From positions 124,001 to 188,000 of the forward strand of contig NZ_JAVIFW010000014.1 in assembly GCF_031157275.1 (NCBI RefSeq): a stretch of 64,000 bases of DNA, given 5' to 3'. This DNA is from Streptomyces sp. LHD-70. Its GTDB lineage: Bacteria > Actinomycetota > Actinomycetes > Streptomycetales > Streptomycetaceae. The notes under the pieces are model-generated. The model was not told where the DNA came from. It ran no database searches and worked only from the letters and a program-made list of their open reading frames with translations. The position numbers and the translations under genes were made by a program. Shown piece after piece: positions 27,712 through 35,759 of this stretch (positions within the stretch are counted from its first letter, which is position 1; every line of letters starts with the position of its first letter).

Positions 27712-27846
27712 TCAGACGCCGGTGGCCTCGGTCCAGCAGATGCACGTCCCGGGCAGGAACTCCTCGGCCAGGTCCTGGCTGAGCTCCTCGATGACCAGGT
27801 CGTCGGCGGGCACGAGAGTGGTGGTGGCGGTGAAGGTGGCGTTCAT
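27712..27846 (-). CDS. RiPP (TOMM) precursor peptide
   Basis: 44-residue peptide. The leader MNATFTATTTLVPADDLVIE continues with ELSQDLAEEFLPG, acidic and hydrophobic like azole-RiPP leaders. The C-terminal core is TCICWTEATGV after an LPG that could mark the cleavage site. Possible heterocycle donors are T34, C35, C37, T39 and T42. The ATG at 27846 is the only sensible start. It is 56 nt before the cyclodehydratase on the same strand and divergent from the SARP gene. Identity as the substrate is inferred from position, size and Cys-x-Cys core. No close known precursor comes to mind. Confidence 0.8.
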   Translation of the reverse strand: MNATFTATTTLVPADDLVIEELSQDLAEEFLPGTCICWTEATGV

Positions 27847-28089
27847 GACGTTCTCTCCGTTGTCCAGGCGCCCCGGGCCGGTGCGGCCGGGGTGCGGCGG
27901 TTGGCATGGCACAAGACTGGCCAAGGCGGCGAGGAGCGGCCAGTGCCGGGAGCACCGACTCGGGCATGAAACTTTCACGTGGCGAATACCGTTCAACGCA
28001 CGCGGCGTTGAGGTGTGACGCACTGTTGCCGGCCCCGCTCCCCGGGCGATCCTCGGACCAACGGAGGACGCACCGAGAAGGAGCAAGAC
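27847..28089. promoter_or_regulatory. Divergent promoter region of precursor and SARP genes
   Basis: 243 nt between divergent starts. It contains a perfect operator-like inverted repeat at 27993-28011 (TCAACGC-ACGCG-GCGTTGA, 7-bp arms). Both promoters should lie here. Confidence 0.55.
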
Positions 28090-28908
28090 ATGGACATCGG
28101 AGTACTGGGCCCGCTCGTGGCCCGTGCACACGGCATGTCCGTCGCCCCGACCGCGGGCAAGCCCCGCCAGATCCTGGCGCTGCTCGCGCTGCACCCAGGG
28201 CAAGTAGTGACCGCATCCGCGCTGATGGAGGAGGTGTGGGGGGAGGATCTGCCGCGCAGCGCCAGCACCACCCTGCAGTCCTACATCCGGCAGTTGCGCT
28301 GCTGCCTGCGGCGGGCGCTGGCGGTGGCGGGCAAGGGGGACGTCAAGGACGTACTGGCGACCCGGCACGGCGGGTATCTGCTGGACATCGACCCCGAATG
28401 CGTCGACGTGGCCGCCTTTGAGCGGCTGGTGGCCTCGGGCCGGGCGGCCTGGTCGGCGGGTGACCTGGCCGCCGCGGCCGGGCGGTTCGCCGACGCGCTG
28501 GCCATCTGGCGCGGCCCGGCGCTGGTCGATGTGAGCGCCGGCCGGCTGCTGGAGGTGCAGCTGCTGCGCCTGGACGAGATGCGACTAGCGGCCCTGGAGG
28601 CGCGGATCGCCGCGGACCTGGAACTTGGCCGCCATGCCGAGCTGCTGGGCGAGCTGGCCGCGCTGTCGGCGCTGCATCCCACGTACGAGAACATCCACGC
28701 CATGCACATGCTGGCGCTGCACCGTGCGGGGCGCACCGGGGACGCGCTGGAGGCGTTCCACCGGCTGCGCGGCATGCTCGTCGAGCAGCTGGGCGTGGAG
28801 CCCGCCCCACAGGTGCAGCGGCTGCTGCAGTCGATCCTGTCAGCCGATCCGCAGCTGCGTCGGCACGGCCGTGCGGACGGTCCGCTGCCCGTCCGGCTGG
28901 TGGGCTGA
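28090..28908 (+). CDS. SARP-family transcriptional activator
   Basis: 272-residue small SARP. An OmpR-like winged helix (residues 1-100, MDIGVLGPLVARAHG, GKPRQILALLALHPGQVVTASALMEEVWG, SYIRQLRCCLR) is followed by the bacterial transcriptional activation domain (about 110-255, with AAFERLVASGRAAWSAGD and LEAFHRLRGMLVEQLGVEP). Such proteins switch on antibiotic clusters by binding heptamer repeats near -35. The ATG at 28090 follows GAGAAGGAG. It is divergent from the RiPP operon; its 3' end overlaps the convergent DNA glycosylase gene by 69 nt. Confidence 0.9.
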   Translation: MDIGVLGPLVARAHGMSVAPTAGKPRQILALLALHPGQVVTASALMEEVWGEDLPRSASTTLQSYIRQLRCCLRRALAVAGKGDVKDVLATRHGGYLLDIDPECVDVAAFERLVASGRAAWSAGDLAAAAGRFADALAIWRGPALVDVSAGRLLEVQLLRLDEMRLAALEARIAADLELGRHAELLGELAALSALHPTYENIHAMHMLALHRAGRTGDALEAFHRLRGMLVEQLGVEPAPQVQRLLQSILSADPQLRRHGRADGPLPVRLVG

Positions 28909-29892
28909 GGCTGAGGGGGCCTGCCGGCCGCGGGAGATCTCGTGTGTGGTGTTCTCGCGGTCGGTACGGAAGAGCAGCGCGACCCAGCTGCGGTACGGGG
29001 ACCAGGCCGAGGCGATACGGTGCAGGGCCGCCGTGTCGGTCGCGTCCACGCCGTACGCCTCGCTCATCGAGGCGTGCAGCCGGCGTTCCTGGGACGCGAA
29101 GTGATCGGGGTGCCCGGCGCCGCGGATCAGGATCAGTTCGGCCGAGAATGGTCCGATCCCGGAGATCTTGCACAGCCGCTGCAGCGCGTCGCCGGGGTCG
29201 AGGGAGCGCAGGACCGCGGGGTCCAGCTCGCCGTCGAGGGCCGCGCGGGAGACCGCGTGCAGGCGTTCGGACTTCACCGACGGCAGTCCCGGCACCTCCG
29301 GCAGTGCCAGCAGGGTCTGCGGGGACGGGAAGGCGGGTACCTCAAGTCCGCCCACGTCCACGGGCGTTCCGTACTTCCGCGCGATGCGGGTGCGGATCGA
29401 GGCCGCCTGCACGATACGGATGCGGTGGCCGATCACGGCCCAAGCAGCGGCCTCGTAGGGCGAGTTGAAGCACACTGGGCGCAGTCCCGGATACAGCCCC
29501 TGGAGCCGCCCGACGATCTCGTCCCGCTCTCCGACGGCCGGGAAGCTGCTGCCGTCCACATCCAGCGACAGGATGCGGGCGGCTTGTTTCCGTACCGCCT
29601 CCGGGTCGCCTTCGCCGTACGGCTCGACGAGCACCCTGCCGTCCGTCGCCTCGGGATCGGGGTGTACGAGGGCGCCGGCGGGCGTCCATTCGTCGTCCAG
29701 CGCGAACGCGAAGCGCAGGGATTCGAAGTCCTGGGGACCAGATCCGGTGACGGCGGTGGAGCAGGCGGGAGCGGCCTTCGGCGCTGCCCCGCCGTTGTTC
29801 TTGTAGTCCGCGGGCGCGAAGCCCTGCTGGAAGCGGATGGCGGCGGCCAGGGAGAAGGGGCCCTGGGGGCGGATCCGGAGCGGGGTGGCCAT
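28840..29892 (-). CDS. AlkA-like DNA-3-methyladenine glycosylase
   Basis: 350-residue HhH-GPD superfamily DNA repair enzyme. The N-terminal half is AlkA_N-like (ILSLDVDGSSFPAVGERD). The catalytic half has SPYEAAAWAVIGHRIRIVQA, the helix-hairpin-helix LCKISGIGPFSAELILIRG (about 240-258), and the expected catalytic Asp263 in GHPDHFAS. It removes alkylated bases such as 3-methyladenine. The ATG at 29892 has AAGGAG ahead. The surplus 50-residue tail has no match. A repair glycosylase inside a biosynthetic cluster is a recognised self-resistance pattern for DNA-alkylating products, which is inference here. Confidence 0.85.
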   Translation of the reverse strand: MATPLRIRPQGPFSLAAAIRFQQGFAPADYKNNGGAAPKAAPACSTAVTGSGPQDFESLRFAFALDDEWTPAGALVHPDPEATDGRVLVEPYGEGDPEAVRKQAARILSLDVDGSSFPAVGERDEIVGRLQGLYPGLRPVCFNSPYEAAAWAVIGHRIRIVQAASIRTRIARKYGTPVDVGGLEVPAFPSPQTLLALPEVPGLPSVKSERLHAVSRAALDGELDPAVLRSLDPGDALQRLCKISGIGPFSAELILIRGAGHPDHFASQERRLHASMSEAYGVDATDTAALHRIASAWSPYRSWVALLFRTDRENTTHEISRGRQAPSASAHQPDGQRTVRTAVPTQLRIG

Positions 29893-29971
29893 GGCGTACT
29901 CCTTGCTGCTTGCTTGTGGCGCGGCGGTCCCCCGTGGCCGGCACGGGGGACCGGCCACGGGGGGCGTGCGG

Positions 29972-30337
29972 TCAGCCCTTGTCGTGGATGGTGATCGTGT
30001 AGCCGTCCGGGTCGACGAAGGCGAAGGTGCGGCCGAAGGGGCCGTCGAACGGCTCGACGGCGATCGGGCGCCCGGCCTTGGTGACCCGCGCGTACACGGC
30101 CTCGGAATCGTCGGCCAGCAGCCACAGGGCCACGCCCCAGCCGAGCTTGTCGGTGGCGTCCAGGTCGACGACCGGGGTGCGGACCGCGAAGGGGATGGGC
30201 CGGGTGGTGAAGACCACGGCCTCCGGTGGCGACGCCGGGGCGCGGGTCAAGCCGATCACATCGGTGTAGAAGGCGGCGGACTTCTCCAAGTCGCGCACCT
30301 GGATGGCGGCGAAGTCGATGCCCTTGACGTCGGTCAT
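29972..30337 (-). CDS. VOC (glyoxalase/bleomycin-resistance fold) protein
   Basis: 121 residues. IDFAAIQVRDLEKSAAFYTDVIGL opens the first beta-alpha-beta repeat, and GRTFAFVDPDGYTITIHDKG closes the second. Vicinal-oxygen-chelate proteins act as metalloenzymes or as drug-binding resistance proteins. The pattern here, with short length and few metal ligands, does not settle which. It lies between the DNA glycosylase and P450 genes on the same strand and may be a cluster resistance or tailoring protein. Confidence 0.8.
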   Translation of the reverse strand: MTDVKGIDFAAIQVRDLEKSAAFYTDVIGLTRAPASPPEAVVFTTRPIPFAVRTPVVDLDATDKLGWGVALWLLADDSEAVYARVTKAGRPIAVEPFDGPFGRTFAFVDPDGYTITIHDKG

Positions 30338-30386
30338 GGTTTTTCTCCTGGTGGGTCGGGTGTACGGGTTCCGTACGGTGTGGTGG

Positions 30387-31619
30387 TCAGCGAGTGGACA
30401 GCAGGACCGGCAGCTTCTCCAGGCCGTGCAGCGTCAAGTTCGTACGCCACGACGGCCGTTCGGTGGCCGATTCGATCCTCGGGAAGGCGCGCAGCAGCTC
30501 GCGGAAGGCGATTCGGCCCTCCAGGCGGGCCAGGCCCGCGCCGATGCAGTAGTGGATGCCGCCGCCGAAGGACATCGGGCGCACGCGGGTGCGGGTGAGG
30601 TCCAGGCGGTCGGGGTCGGGGTAACGGTCCGGGTCGCGGTTGGCGGCGCCCAGCAGCACGACGATGGATTCGCCAGCCGGGACGGTGGTGCCGCTGATGT
30701 CCAGGTCCTCGAAGGCGGTGCGCATGGTGAGCTGCACCGAGCAGTCGTAGCGCAGCAGTTCCTCGACGGCGCCAGGCAGCAGGCTCTCGTCCGCGCGCAG
30801 CCGTTCCAGCTGGTCGGGGGCCCGGAGCAGGGCGAGCATGCCGTTGCCGATGAGGCTGGTGGTGGTCTCGAAGCCCGCGCCGAAGAGGAACTGGACCATG
30901 CTGTTCAGCTCGGACGGTGTCAGCCGGTCGCCGTCGATCTCGGCGGCCGCGAGCTGGGAGATCAGGTCCTCGCGCGGGTGGGCGCGCCGCTCGGCGATCA
31001 ACACATCGAAGTACGCGTTGAGTTCGGTGGCCGCCTCGTCCGCCAGCGCGAGCTGCGCGGGTGAAGGCGAGGGCTCCACGCAGAGCACCACCTGCCGTAT
31101 CAGCCGGTGGAACATCGGCCAGTCCGCGCGCGGTACGCCCAGCAGCGAACCGATGACCGCGACCGGCAGCGGGAAGGCGAAGGTCTCCAGGAGGTCCACC
31201 TCGCCGCCATCCTTCAGCGGTTCGAGGAGTTCGGCGACCCGCGCCTCGATGGCGGGCTCCCAGCCAGCCACCGCGCGGGGTGTGAAGACCTTGCTGACCA
31301 GGCTGCGGCGGCGGGTGTGCACCGGCGGGTTGGCCCAGATCAAGTGGTCGAGCATGCGGGTGAAGCAGGTGTGCCGCTCCCAGTCCGGGACGCCCTGGCT
31401 GTGGATGAAGGCCTGTACGTCCTTGCCGACGCCGGGGGCCTGCATGACGTGCTCGGCGTCCGCGTACCGGCTCAGCACCCAGTGGCCGGTGAAGCTGCGG
31501 TGTACGGGCGCGGTCCGGCGGAGTTCGCGGTACGTCTCGTAGGGTTCGCCGGCCACGGCGGGGTCGCGGAAGAGCGAGGCGATGAGCTGGTCGGCGTGGT
31601 GCACCGGTGGGGCGGTCAT
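30387..31619 (-). CDS. Cytochrome P450
   Basis: 410-residue soluble bacterial P450, CYP105/107-like in size. The oxygen-activating helix has FLFGAGFETTTSLIGNG near 240, the ExxR is EELLRYD, and the heme loop is SFGGGIHYCIGAGLARLEG with axial Cys358. It probably hydroxylates or couples the polyketide or the peptide. Electrons could come from the ferredoxin and ferredoxin reductase at 34.3-35.8 kb. It has its own promoter region (31620-31753) carrying a copy of the cluster operator. Upstream, a terminator isolates it from the methyltransferase. Confidence 0.93.
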   Translation of the reverse strand: MTAPPVHHADQLIASLFRDPAVAGEPYETYRELRRTAPVHRSFTGHWVLSRYADAEHVMQAPGVGKDVQAFIHSQGVPDWERHTCFTRMLDHLIWANPPVHTRRRSLVSKVFTPRAVAGWEPAIEARVAELLEPLKDGGEVDLLETFAFPLPVAVIGSLLGVPRADWPMFHRLIRQVVLCVEPSPSPAQLALADEAATELNAYFDVLIAERRAHPREDLISQLAAAEIDGDRLTPSELNSMVQFLFGAGFETTTSLIGNGMLALLRAPDQLERLRADESLLPGAVEELLRYDCSVQLTMRTAFEDLDISGTTVPAGESIVVLLGAANRDPDRYPDPDRLDLTRTRVRPMSFGGGIHYCIGAGLARLEGRIAFRELLRAFPRIESATERPSWRTNLTLHGLEKLPVLLSTR

Positions 31620-31691
31620 CGGAAACCTCCGGTCGGAGCGACGGGGCGACGGGGCGACGGGGCGATCAAGCAGCGCCTTCGATGGGGCGAT

Positions 31692-31714
31692 TGATCAGCC
31701 TCACTGAGGATCAG
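31692..31714 (-). promoter_or_regulatory. Operator-like repeat upstream of P450
   Basis: Read on the minus strand, CTGATC recurs 16 bp apart (CTGATCCTCAGTGAGG then CTGATCA), the same spacing as the motif at 34241-34267. It lies 73 nt before the P450 start. Confidence 0.45.
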
Positions 31715-31753
31715 TGTAAGGGATTATTTGTCACGCTGCCATATCAAACGGAA

Positions 31754-31805
31754 GGCGGGAGGGAACGAGTCGTACGCGTGCAGGCACGAGCCGTTCCCTC
31801 CCGCC
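31754..31805 (-). terminator. Terminator of halogenase-methyltransferase operon
   Basis: 14-bp perfect stem (GGCGGGAGGGAACG / CGTTCCCTCCCGCC) with a 24-nt partly self-paired loop, 12 nt after the methyltransferase stop. Confidence 0.7.
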
Positions 31806-31817
31806 TCGCCACCGCCC

Positions 31818-32912
31818 TCAGGCGGTCTCCGGCACCACCGCCGTGATCAGCGTCTGCGGTCCGGCCGGGCAGCGCCGCGCCGCGACCTTCGTGAAGCCGG
31901 CCTCGCGCAGCCAGCCCTGGTACTCGTCCAGGGCATAGCCCGAGCCCTCGCTGGTCAGCAGCATCTGGAGGCTGAAGAACCCGGCGACCGGGTTGTCCAT
32001 TGGGCGCTCCACGTCCGGTACGAACTCGAAGACCGCGACCGTGCCGCCGGGCCGCAGTGCCGCGCGAGCGCGGCGCAGCAGGGACAGCGCCTCATTCTCC
32101 GAGTACCCGTGCAGCAGATTGCTGAGCAGCGCGAGGTCGTACGACGTGCCCCAGTCCAGCTCCCGCAGCTCGCCGCCGCGGAAGGTGACCTTTTCCGACA
32201 GGCCGGCCGCCTCGGTCTGCTCCGCGGCCAGCTTTGCCACGTCGGGCCGGTCCAGACCCACCGCGCGGGCATTCAGCAGCCGGGCCAGAGCCCGGGTGTA
32301 GCCGCCCGAGCCGCAGCCCGCGTCCAGCAGGGACGGTTCGGCGGGCAGGCCCGGCGCCGCCTCGCGCAGCGCCTGCGCGAGCCAGGGCGCGGCCGCCCCG
32401 CCGAGCTGGTCCAGATACGGCGTGACCTGCTCCCATACTCGGCTGCCGTCGTCGCCGAAGAGATCGTCGAAGGGCCGGTCGCCGCGCACCGCTTCGGTGA
32501 GCCGCGGCCACAGCGGGAAGTTGATCACCCGGTGCATGTGCCGCAGATCGCCGAGGTAGTTCGGCGCGCCGCGCACCAGGAAGGCGGCCGAGTCGGCGGG
32601 CAGCCGGTACCCGCCGTCACGCTGCCGTACGAGCAGCCCGAGCGCGTTCAGAGCACCGGTGAGCAGGCCCATCGCGCGCTCATTCGTGCCGGTGCTCTCT
32701 GCGAGCGCCGGGACCGTCCGCGTCCCCGCGGCGATCAGCGAGAAGACGTCCAGTTCGAGGGCGGCGACCAGGGTGCCGGTACGGGCGATGCCCCAGGACA
32801 GGTCGAGGATGCGGGCCGGGTCCGGCGGCGCCGGGCGGTCCTCGCAGGAGCCGTAACCGGTCGGCGCGGTGTCGTCGGCCACGGTCGCGGTCGGTGTGAA
32901 CAGGTCGGTCAT
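31818..32912 (-). CDS. SAM-dependent O-methyltransferase
   Basis: 364-residue methyltransferase of the O-demethylpuromycin/hydroxyindole OMT class. The N-terminal winged helix (residues 30-110, WGIARTGTLVAALELDVF and AESTGTNERAMGLLTGAL) serves dimerisation. The Rossmann domain has motif I SLLDAGCGSGGYTRAL at 194-209. It also has VGLDRPDVAKLA and the late LLSNLLHGYSENEALSLLRRARAAL catalytic-His region. It starts 3 nt after the halogenase stop and is translated from the same message. Likely target: a phenolic hydroxyl of the aromatic polyketide. Confidence 0.9.
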   Translation of the reverse strand: MTDLFTPTATVADDTAPTGYGSCEDRPAPPDPARILDLSWGIARTGTLVAALELDVFSLIAAGTRTVPALAESTGTNERAMGLLTGALNALGLLVRQRDGGYRLPADSAAFLVRGAPNYLGDLRHMHRVINFPLWPRLTEAVRGDRPFDDLFGDDGSRVWEQVTPYLDQLGGAAAPWLAQALREAAPGLPAEPSLLDAGCGSGGYTRALARLLNARAVGLDRPDVAKLAAEQTEAAGLSEKVTFRGGELRELDWGTSYDLALLSNLLHGYSENEALSLLRRARAALRPGGTVAVFEFVPDVERPMDNPVAGFFSLQMLLTSEGSGYALDEYQGWLREAGFTKVAARRCPAGPQTLITAVVPETA

Positions 32913-32915
32913 CGT

Positions 32916-34130
32916 TCAGCTCTCCATGACCGGGCGCTGCCCGCCGAGCCCGGAGATGAGCTTGATGAAGTCCTCGCGCTGCTCCAGCTCCCGTACGGGG
33001 TCGATGAGGTCCTGGGCCTTCTCCCAGTACTCGGTGCGCTTGCGGCGGGCGTCGTAGAAGAACCGGACAAAGGAGACGACGGTCTCGAAGAACTCGCGGT
33101 AGCTCTCCTCGTACGCCTTCTGGTGCGCCTCCTCGCGCTCCGGCTCGTCGAGAATCGCGTCGATGGTCTTCGCGGCCTGCGACGCGCTCTTCATCGCGAG
33201 CATCACGCCGGTGGAGAACAGCGGGTCGACGAACGCGGCCGCGTCCCCGGCCATCAGATATCCCGGCCCGGAGAACTTCTCCGAGACGTAACTCCAGTCC
33301 TTTGTCGCCCGGTAGTCCGCGATCCGCACCGCGCCGGCCAGCTGCCGCTTGGCCTCTCGGCTGGTCTCCAGCTTGCTGTGGAAGTACTCGGGCAGCGTCA
33401 TCCCGGACCGCCCGAAGGCGTCGTTCGGCCCGACGAACCCGACGCTCCGCGTCCCGTCGCTGAACGGAATCACCCAGACCCAGCCATCGGGGTGATACTC
33501 CGTCAGGATGTTGCCGCGATCGCTCCCCTCGAAGAACTCACCACCCTGGAAGTACGTCCACACGGCGATATTCCGCAGGTCCTCGTGCCAGTGCAGCTGG
33601 TCCATCCGGCGGGCAAGGAGCTTGGCCTGGCCCGAGGTGTCCAGCACGTACTGCGCGCGGACCTCGGTGGGCTCGCCCTGCTCGCCGAGGGTGTAACGCA
33701 CGCCGGTGCAGCGTCCGTTGTCACCGGGCTCGAAGAGCGCCTCCGCGACAGTCGCCTCCTCGATGACGGTGGCGCCCAGCTCCCGGGCGTGCTGCAGCAG
33801 CACATTGTCGAACTCGGCGCGCTTGACCTCATACGCGTACTTCCACGGGCCGCCGTCGCCGAAGTAGACGGTCCACAGCTCGCGTTCGGCGCCCCACAGG
33901 AGGGTGATGCCGTACTTGCGCTGGAAGGCATCCGACTCGATCTTCTCCCTGGCGCCGAGCTCCTCCAGTACCGGGACCACGCCCGGCACCAGGGACTCGC
34001 CGACGTGGTAGCGCGGGAACTTCTCCTTCTCCAGCAGCAAGACGTTGCGGCCCGCCTTCGCGAGCAGGCCGGCGGCGGTCGAGCCGGCCGGCCCGCCGCC
34101 TATCACGATGACGTCGTACTCGGTGGTCAT
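32916..34130 (-). CDS. FADH2-dependent halogenase
   Basis: 404-residue flavoprotein. The FAD motif GGGPAGS is at 11-17. The halogenase hallmark WVWVIP is at W217-P222 (WxWxIP). A lysine in RKYGITLLWG (K72) fits the region of the catalytic lysine in phenol/pyrrole halogenases. ESLVPG and GPGYLMAGDAAAFVDPLFSTGV are also typical. The type is that acting on phenolic or carrier-bound substrates, not free tryptophan. The ATG at 34130 follows GAAGGAGAT. No dedicated flavin reductase is seen. It heads an operon with the methyltransferase and diverges from the ferredoxin reductase over a shared operator. Confidence 0.9.
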   Translation of the reverse strand: MTTEYDVIVIGGGPAGSTAAGLLAKAGRNVLLLEKEKFPRYHVGESLVPGVVPVLEELGAREKIESDAFQRKYGITLLWGAERELWTVYFGDGGPWKYAYEVKRAEFDNVLLQHARELGATVIEEATVAEALFEPGDNGRCTGVRYTLGEQGEPTEVRAQYVLDTSGQAKLLARRMDQLHWHEDLRNIAVWTYFQGGEFFEGSDRGNILTEYHPDGWVWVIPFSDGTRSVGFVGPNDAFGRSGMTLPEYFHSKLETSREAKRQLAGAVRIADYRATKDWSYVSEKFSGPGYLMAGDAAAFVDPLFSTGVMLAMKSASQAAKTIDAILDEPEREEAHQKAYEESYREFFETVVSFVRFFYDARRKRTEYWEKAQDLIDPVRELEQREDFIKLISGLGGQRPVMES

Positions 34131-34240
34131 GAAGATCTCCTTCAAGCGTCAGGGACGGGCCGCGGACGGCTGCTGGTGATGTCTCAAGGATCGAAGTTGA
34201 TCTCGGCCTCCCTCAATCGGATGTTTTCACCATGCGCCAA

Positions 34241-34267
34241 CTGATTGTCAGCATCCCTGATTGTCAG
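34241..34267. promoter_or_regulatory. Duplicated operator between halogenase and reductase genes
   Basis: CTGATTGTCAG at 34241-34251 is repeated exactly at 34257-34267, separated by CATCC. Each unit is itself an imperfect palindrome (CTGA/TCAG). It sits in the 196-nt divergent promoter space, suiting a dimeric MarR-type protein. Confidence 0.65.
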
Positions 34268-34326
34268 TTACGGTGATGGAATCTCGCCGGGTCGCCCGGC
34301 GTTACCTACGAGAGAAGAGCCCGCCC

Positions 34327-35391
34327 ATGACCGCCGACACCGGCCCAGACACCAGAAGCCTGAAACCCGTTTCGGTCGACATCGCCGTGGTAGGCGCGGG
34401 TCCCGCCGGCCTCTTCGCCGCGTACTACGCGGGCCTGCGCGGTCTGCGCGTCGCCCTGCTGGACTCGCTGCCGCACCCCGGCGGCCAGGTCGCCGCCCTC
34501 TACCCCGAAAAGCGCATCCACGACATCGCCGGCCTCCCCGCCGTGCATGGCCGCGAACTGATCGACAACCTGCTGCTGCAAGTCGCCCCCTTCGAACCGG
34601 AGTGGCTGCTCGGCCACACCGCCGTCTCCCTCAACCGCTCGGCGAACGGGGGTGGTTGGGTCATCGGTACGGACCAGGGCGGCGACGTACGCTGCGGCGC
34701 GGTCGTGGTCACCGGGGGAGTCGGCAGCTTCACGCCCCGGCGACTGCCGGCCGGAGACTCGTACGAAGGCCGCGGCGTCACGTACCACGTGGCGCGGCTG
34801 GCGGACCACCGCGGCCAGGACGTCGTCGTGGTCGGCGGCGGCGACAGCGCGGTGGACTGGGCCCTCGCCCTCGAACCGCTGGCCCGCTCGGTCACCCTCG
34901 TCCACCGCACCGACCGCTTCCGCGCCCAGGCGCACAGCGTCGACCTGCTGCGCCGATCGAGTGTCGAGGTGGTGACGGGCGCTCAGGTCACGGCCTGCCA
35001 CGGCGTGGAGCGGCTGTCGGCGGTGGACGTCACGGTGACAGGCTCCGAGGGCAGCCCGGAACGCCGCGACTGCCAGGCCATGATCGCCGCGCTCGGCTTC
35101 ACGGCCCGCCTCGGCCCGATCGGCCAATGGGGAATGGCCCTGGTCGGCAACAGGATCCTGGTCGGTACGGACATGCAGACCGACGTACCGGGTGTGTTCG
35201 CCGCCGGCGACATCGCCACGTACCCCGGCCGGGTCCCTCTGATCGCGGTCGGCTTCGGTGAGGCGGCGACGGCCGTCAACAACGCGGTGGCGCGCGTCCG
35301 GCCGGACCTGGGTGCGGTGCCGGGACATTCCTCCGACGCCGTCATGCCACCGGCGCCGCAGCCGGTCCCGGCCCTGGCCGCAGCCTCCTGA
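34327..35391 (+). CDS. Ferredoxin-NADP reductase, thioredoxin-reductase type
   Basis: 354-residue FAD/NAD(P)H oxidoreductase. The FAD motif is VVGAGPAGLFAAYYAG (residues 19-34), NAD(P)H is bound at VVVVGGGDSAVDWAL near 165-180, and the closing FAD block is DVPGVFAAGDIATYPGRVPLIAVGFGEA. No CxxC disulfide is present, which separates it from true thioredoxin reductases and fits FNR type 2. It should pass electrons to the ferredoxin 46 nt downstream and so to the P450. The ATG at 34327 is preceded by GAGAGAAG. Confidence 0.88.
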   Translation: MTADTGPDTRSLKPVSVDIAVVGAGPAGLFAAYYAGLRGLRVALLDSLPHPGGQVAALYPEKRIHDIAGLPAVHGRELIDNLLLQVAPFEPEWLLGHTAVSLNRSANGGGWVIGTDQGGDVRCGAVVVTGGVGSFTPRRLPAGDSYEGRGVTYHVARLADHRGQDVVVVGGGDSAVDWALALEPLARSVTLVHRTDRFRAQAHSVDLLRRSSVEVVTGAQVTACHGVERLSAVDVTVTGSEGSPERRDCQAMIAALGFTARLGPIGQWGMALVGNRILVGTDMQTDVPGVFAAGDIATYPGRVPLIAVGFGEAATAVNNAVARVRPDLGAVPGHSSDAVMPPAPQPVPALAAAS

Positions 35392-35437
35392 CCCGATGCC
35401 CGAGATCACGTAATCACGTATCAAGGAGAGATCGACC

Positions 35438-35758
35438 ATGAGCTATGTCATCGGTGAACCGTGCATCGACGTGATGGACCGCTCGTGCATGGAGGAATGC
35501 CCGGTCGACGCGATCTACCCGGGCGAGCGCATGATGTACATCAACCCCACCGAATGCATCGGCTGCGGATCGTGCGCGCTGACCTGCCCGACCCAGGCCA
35601 TCAAGCCCGTACAGAAGCTGCCGGACAGGTGGAAGCCCTTCCGCGAGGCCGCCGCCGACCTCTTCGCGGGCCTGGGTGACACCCCCGGCGGCAGCAACAT
35701 GGCCGAGCGGGTCCCGGACTCGCCGCTGGTGGATCAGCGCGTACGAGCGGGGAGCTGA
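35438..35758 (+). CDS. fdxA: Seven-iron ferredoxin (FdxA type)
   Basis: 106-residue ferredoxin with N-terminal cysteines C9, C17 and C21 (PCIDVMDRSCMEECPVDAIYPG) and the later cluster ECIGCGSCALTCPTQAI. This fits one 3Fe-4S and one 4Fe-4S centre. Small electron carrier, likely between the preceding reductase and the P450. AAGGAGAG lies ahead of the ATG. The acidic C-terminal third is the usual FdxA tail. Confidence 0.93.
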   Translation: MSYVIGEPCIDVMDRSCMEECPVDAIYPGERMMYINPTECIGCGSCALTCPTQAIKPVQKLPDRWKPFREAAADLFAGLGDTPGGSNMAERVPDSPLVDQRVRAGS

Positions 35759-35759
35759 G

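Noticed and set aside
31638..31664. Three GACGGGGC units before the P450 gene
   Set aside because: Short simple repeat between terminator and start; nothing suggests function beyond slippage.
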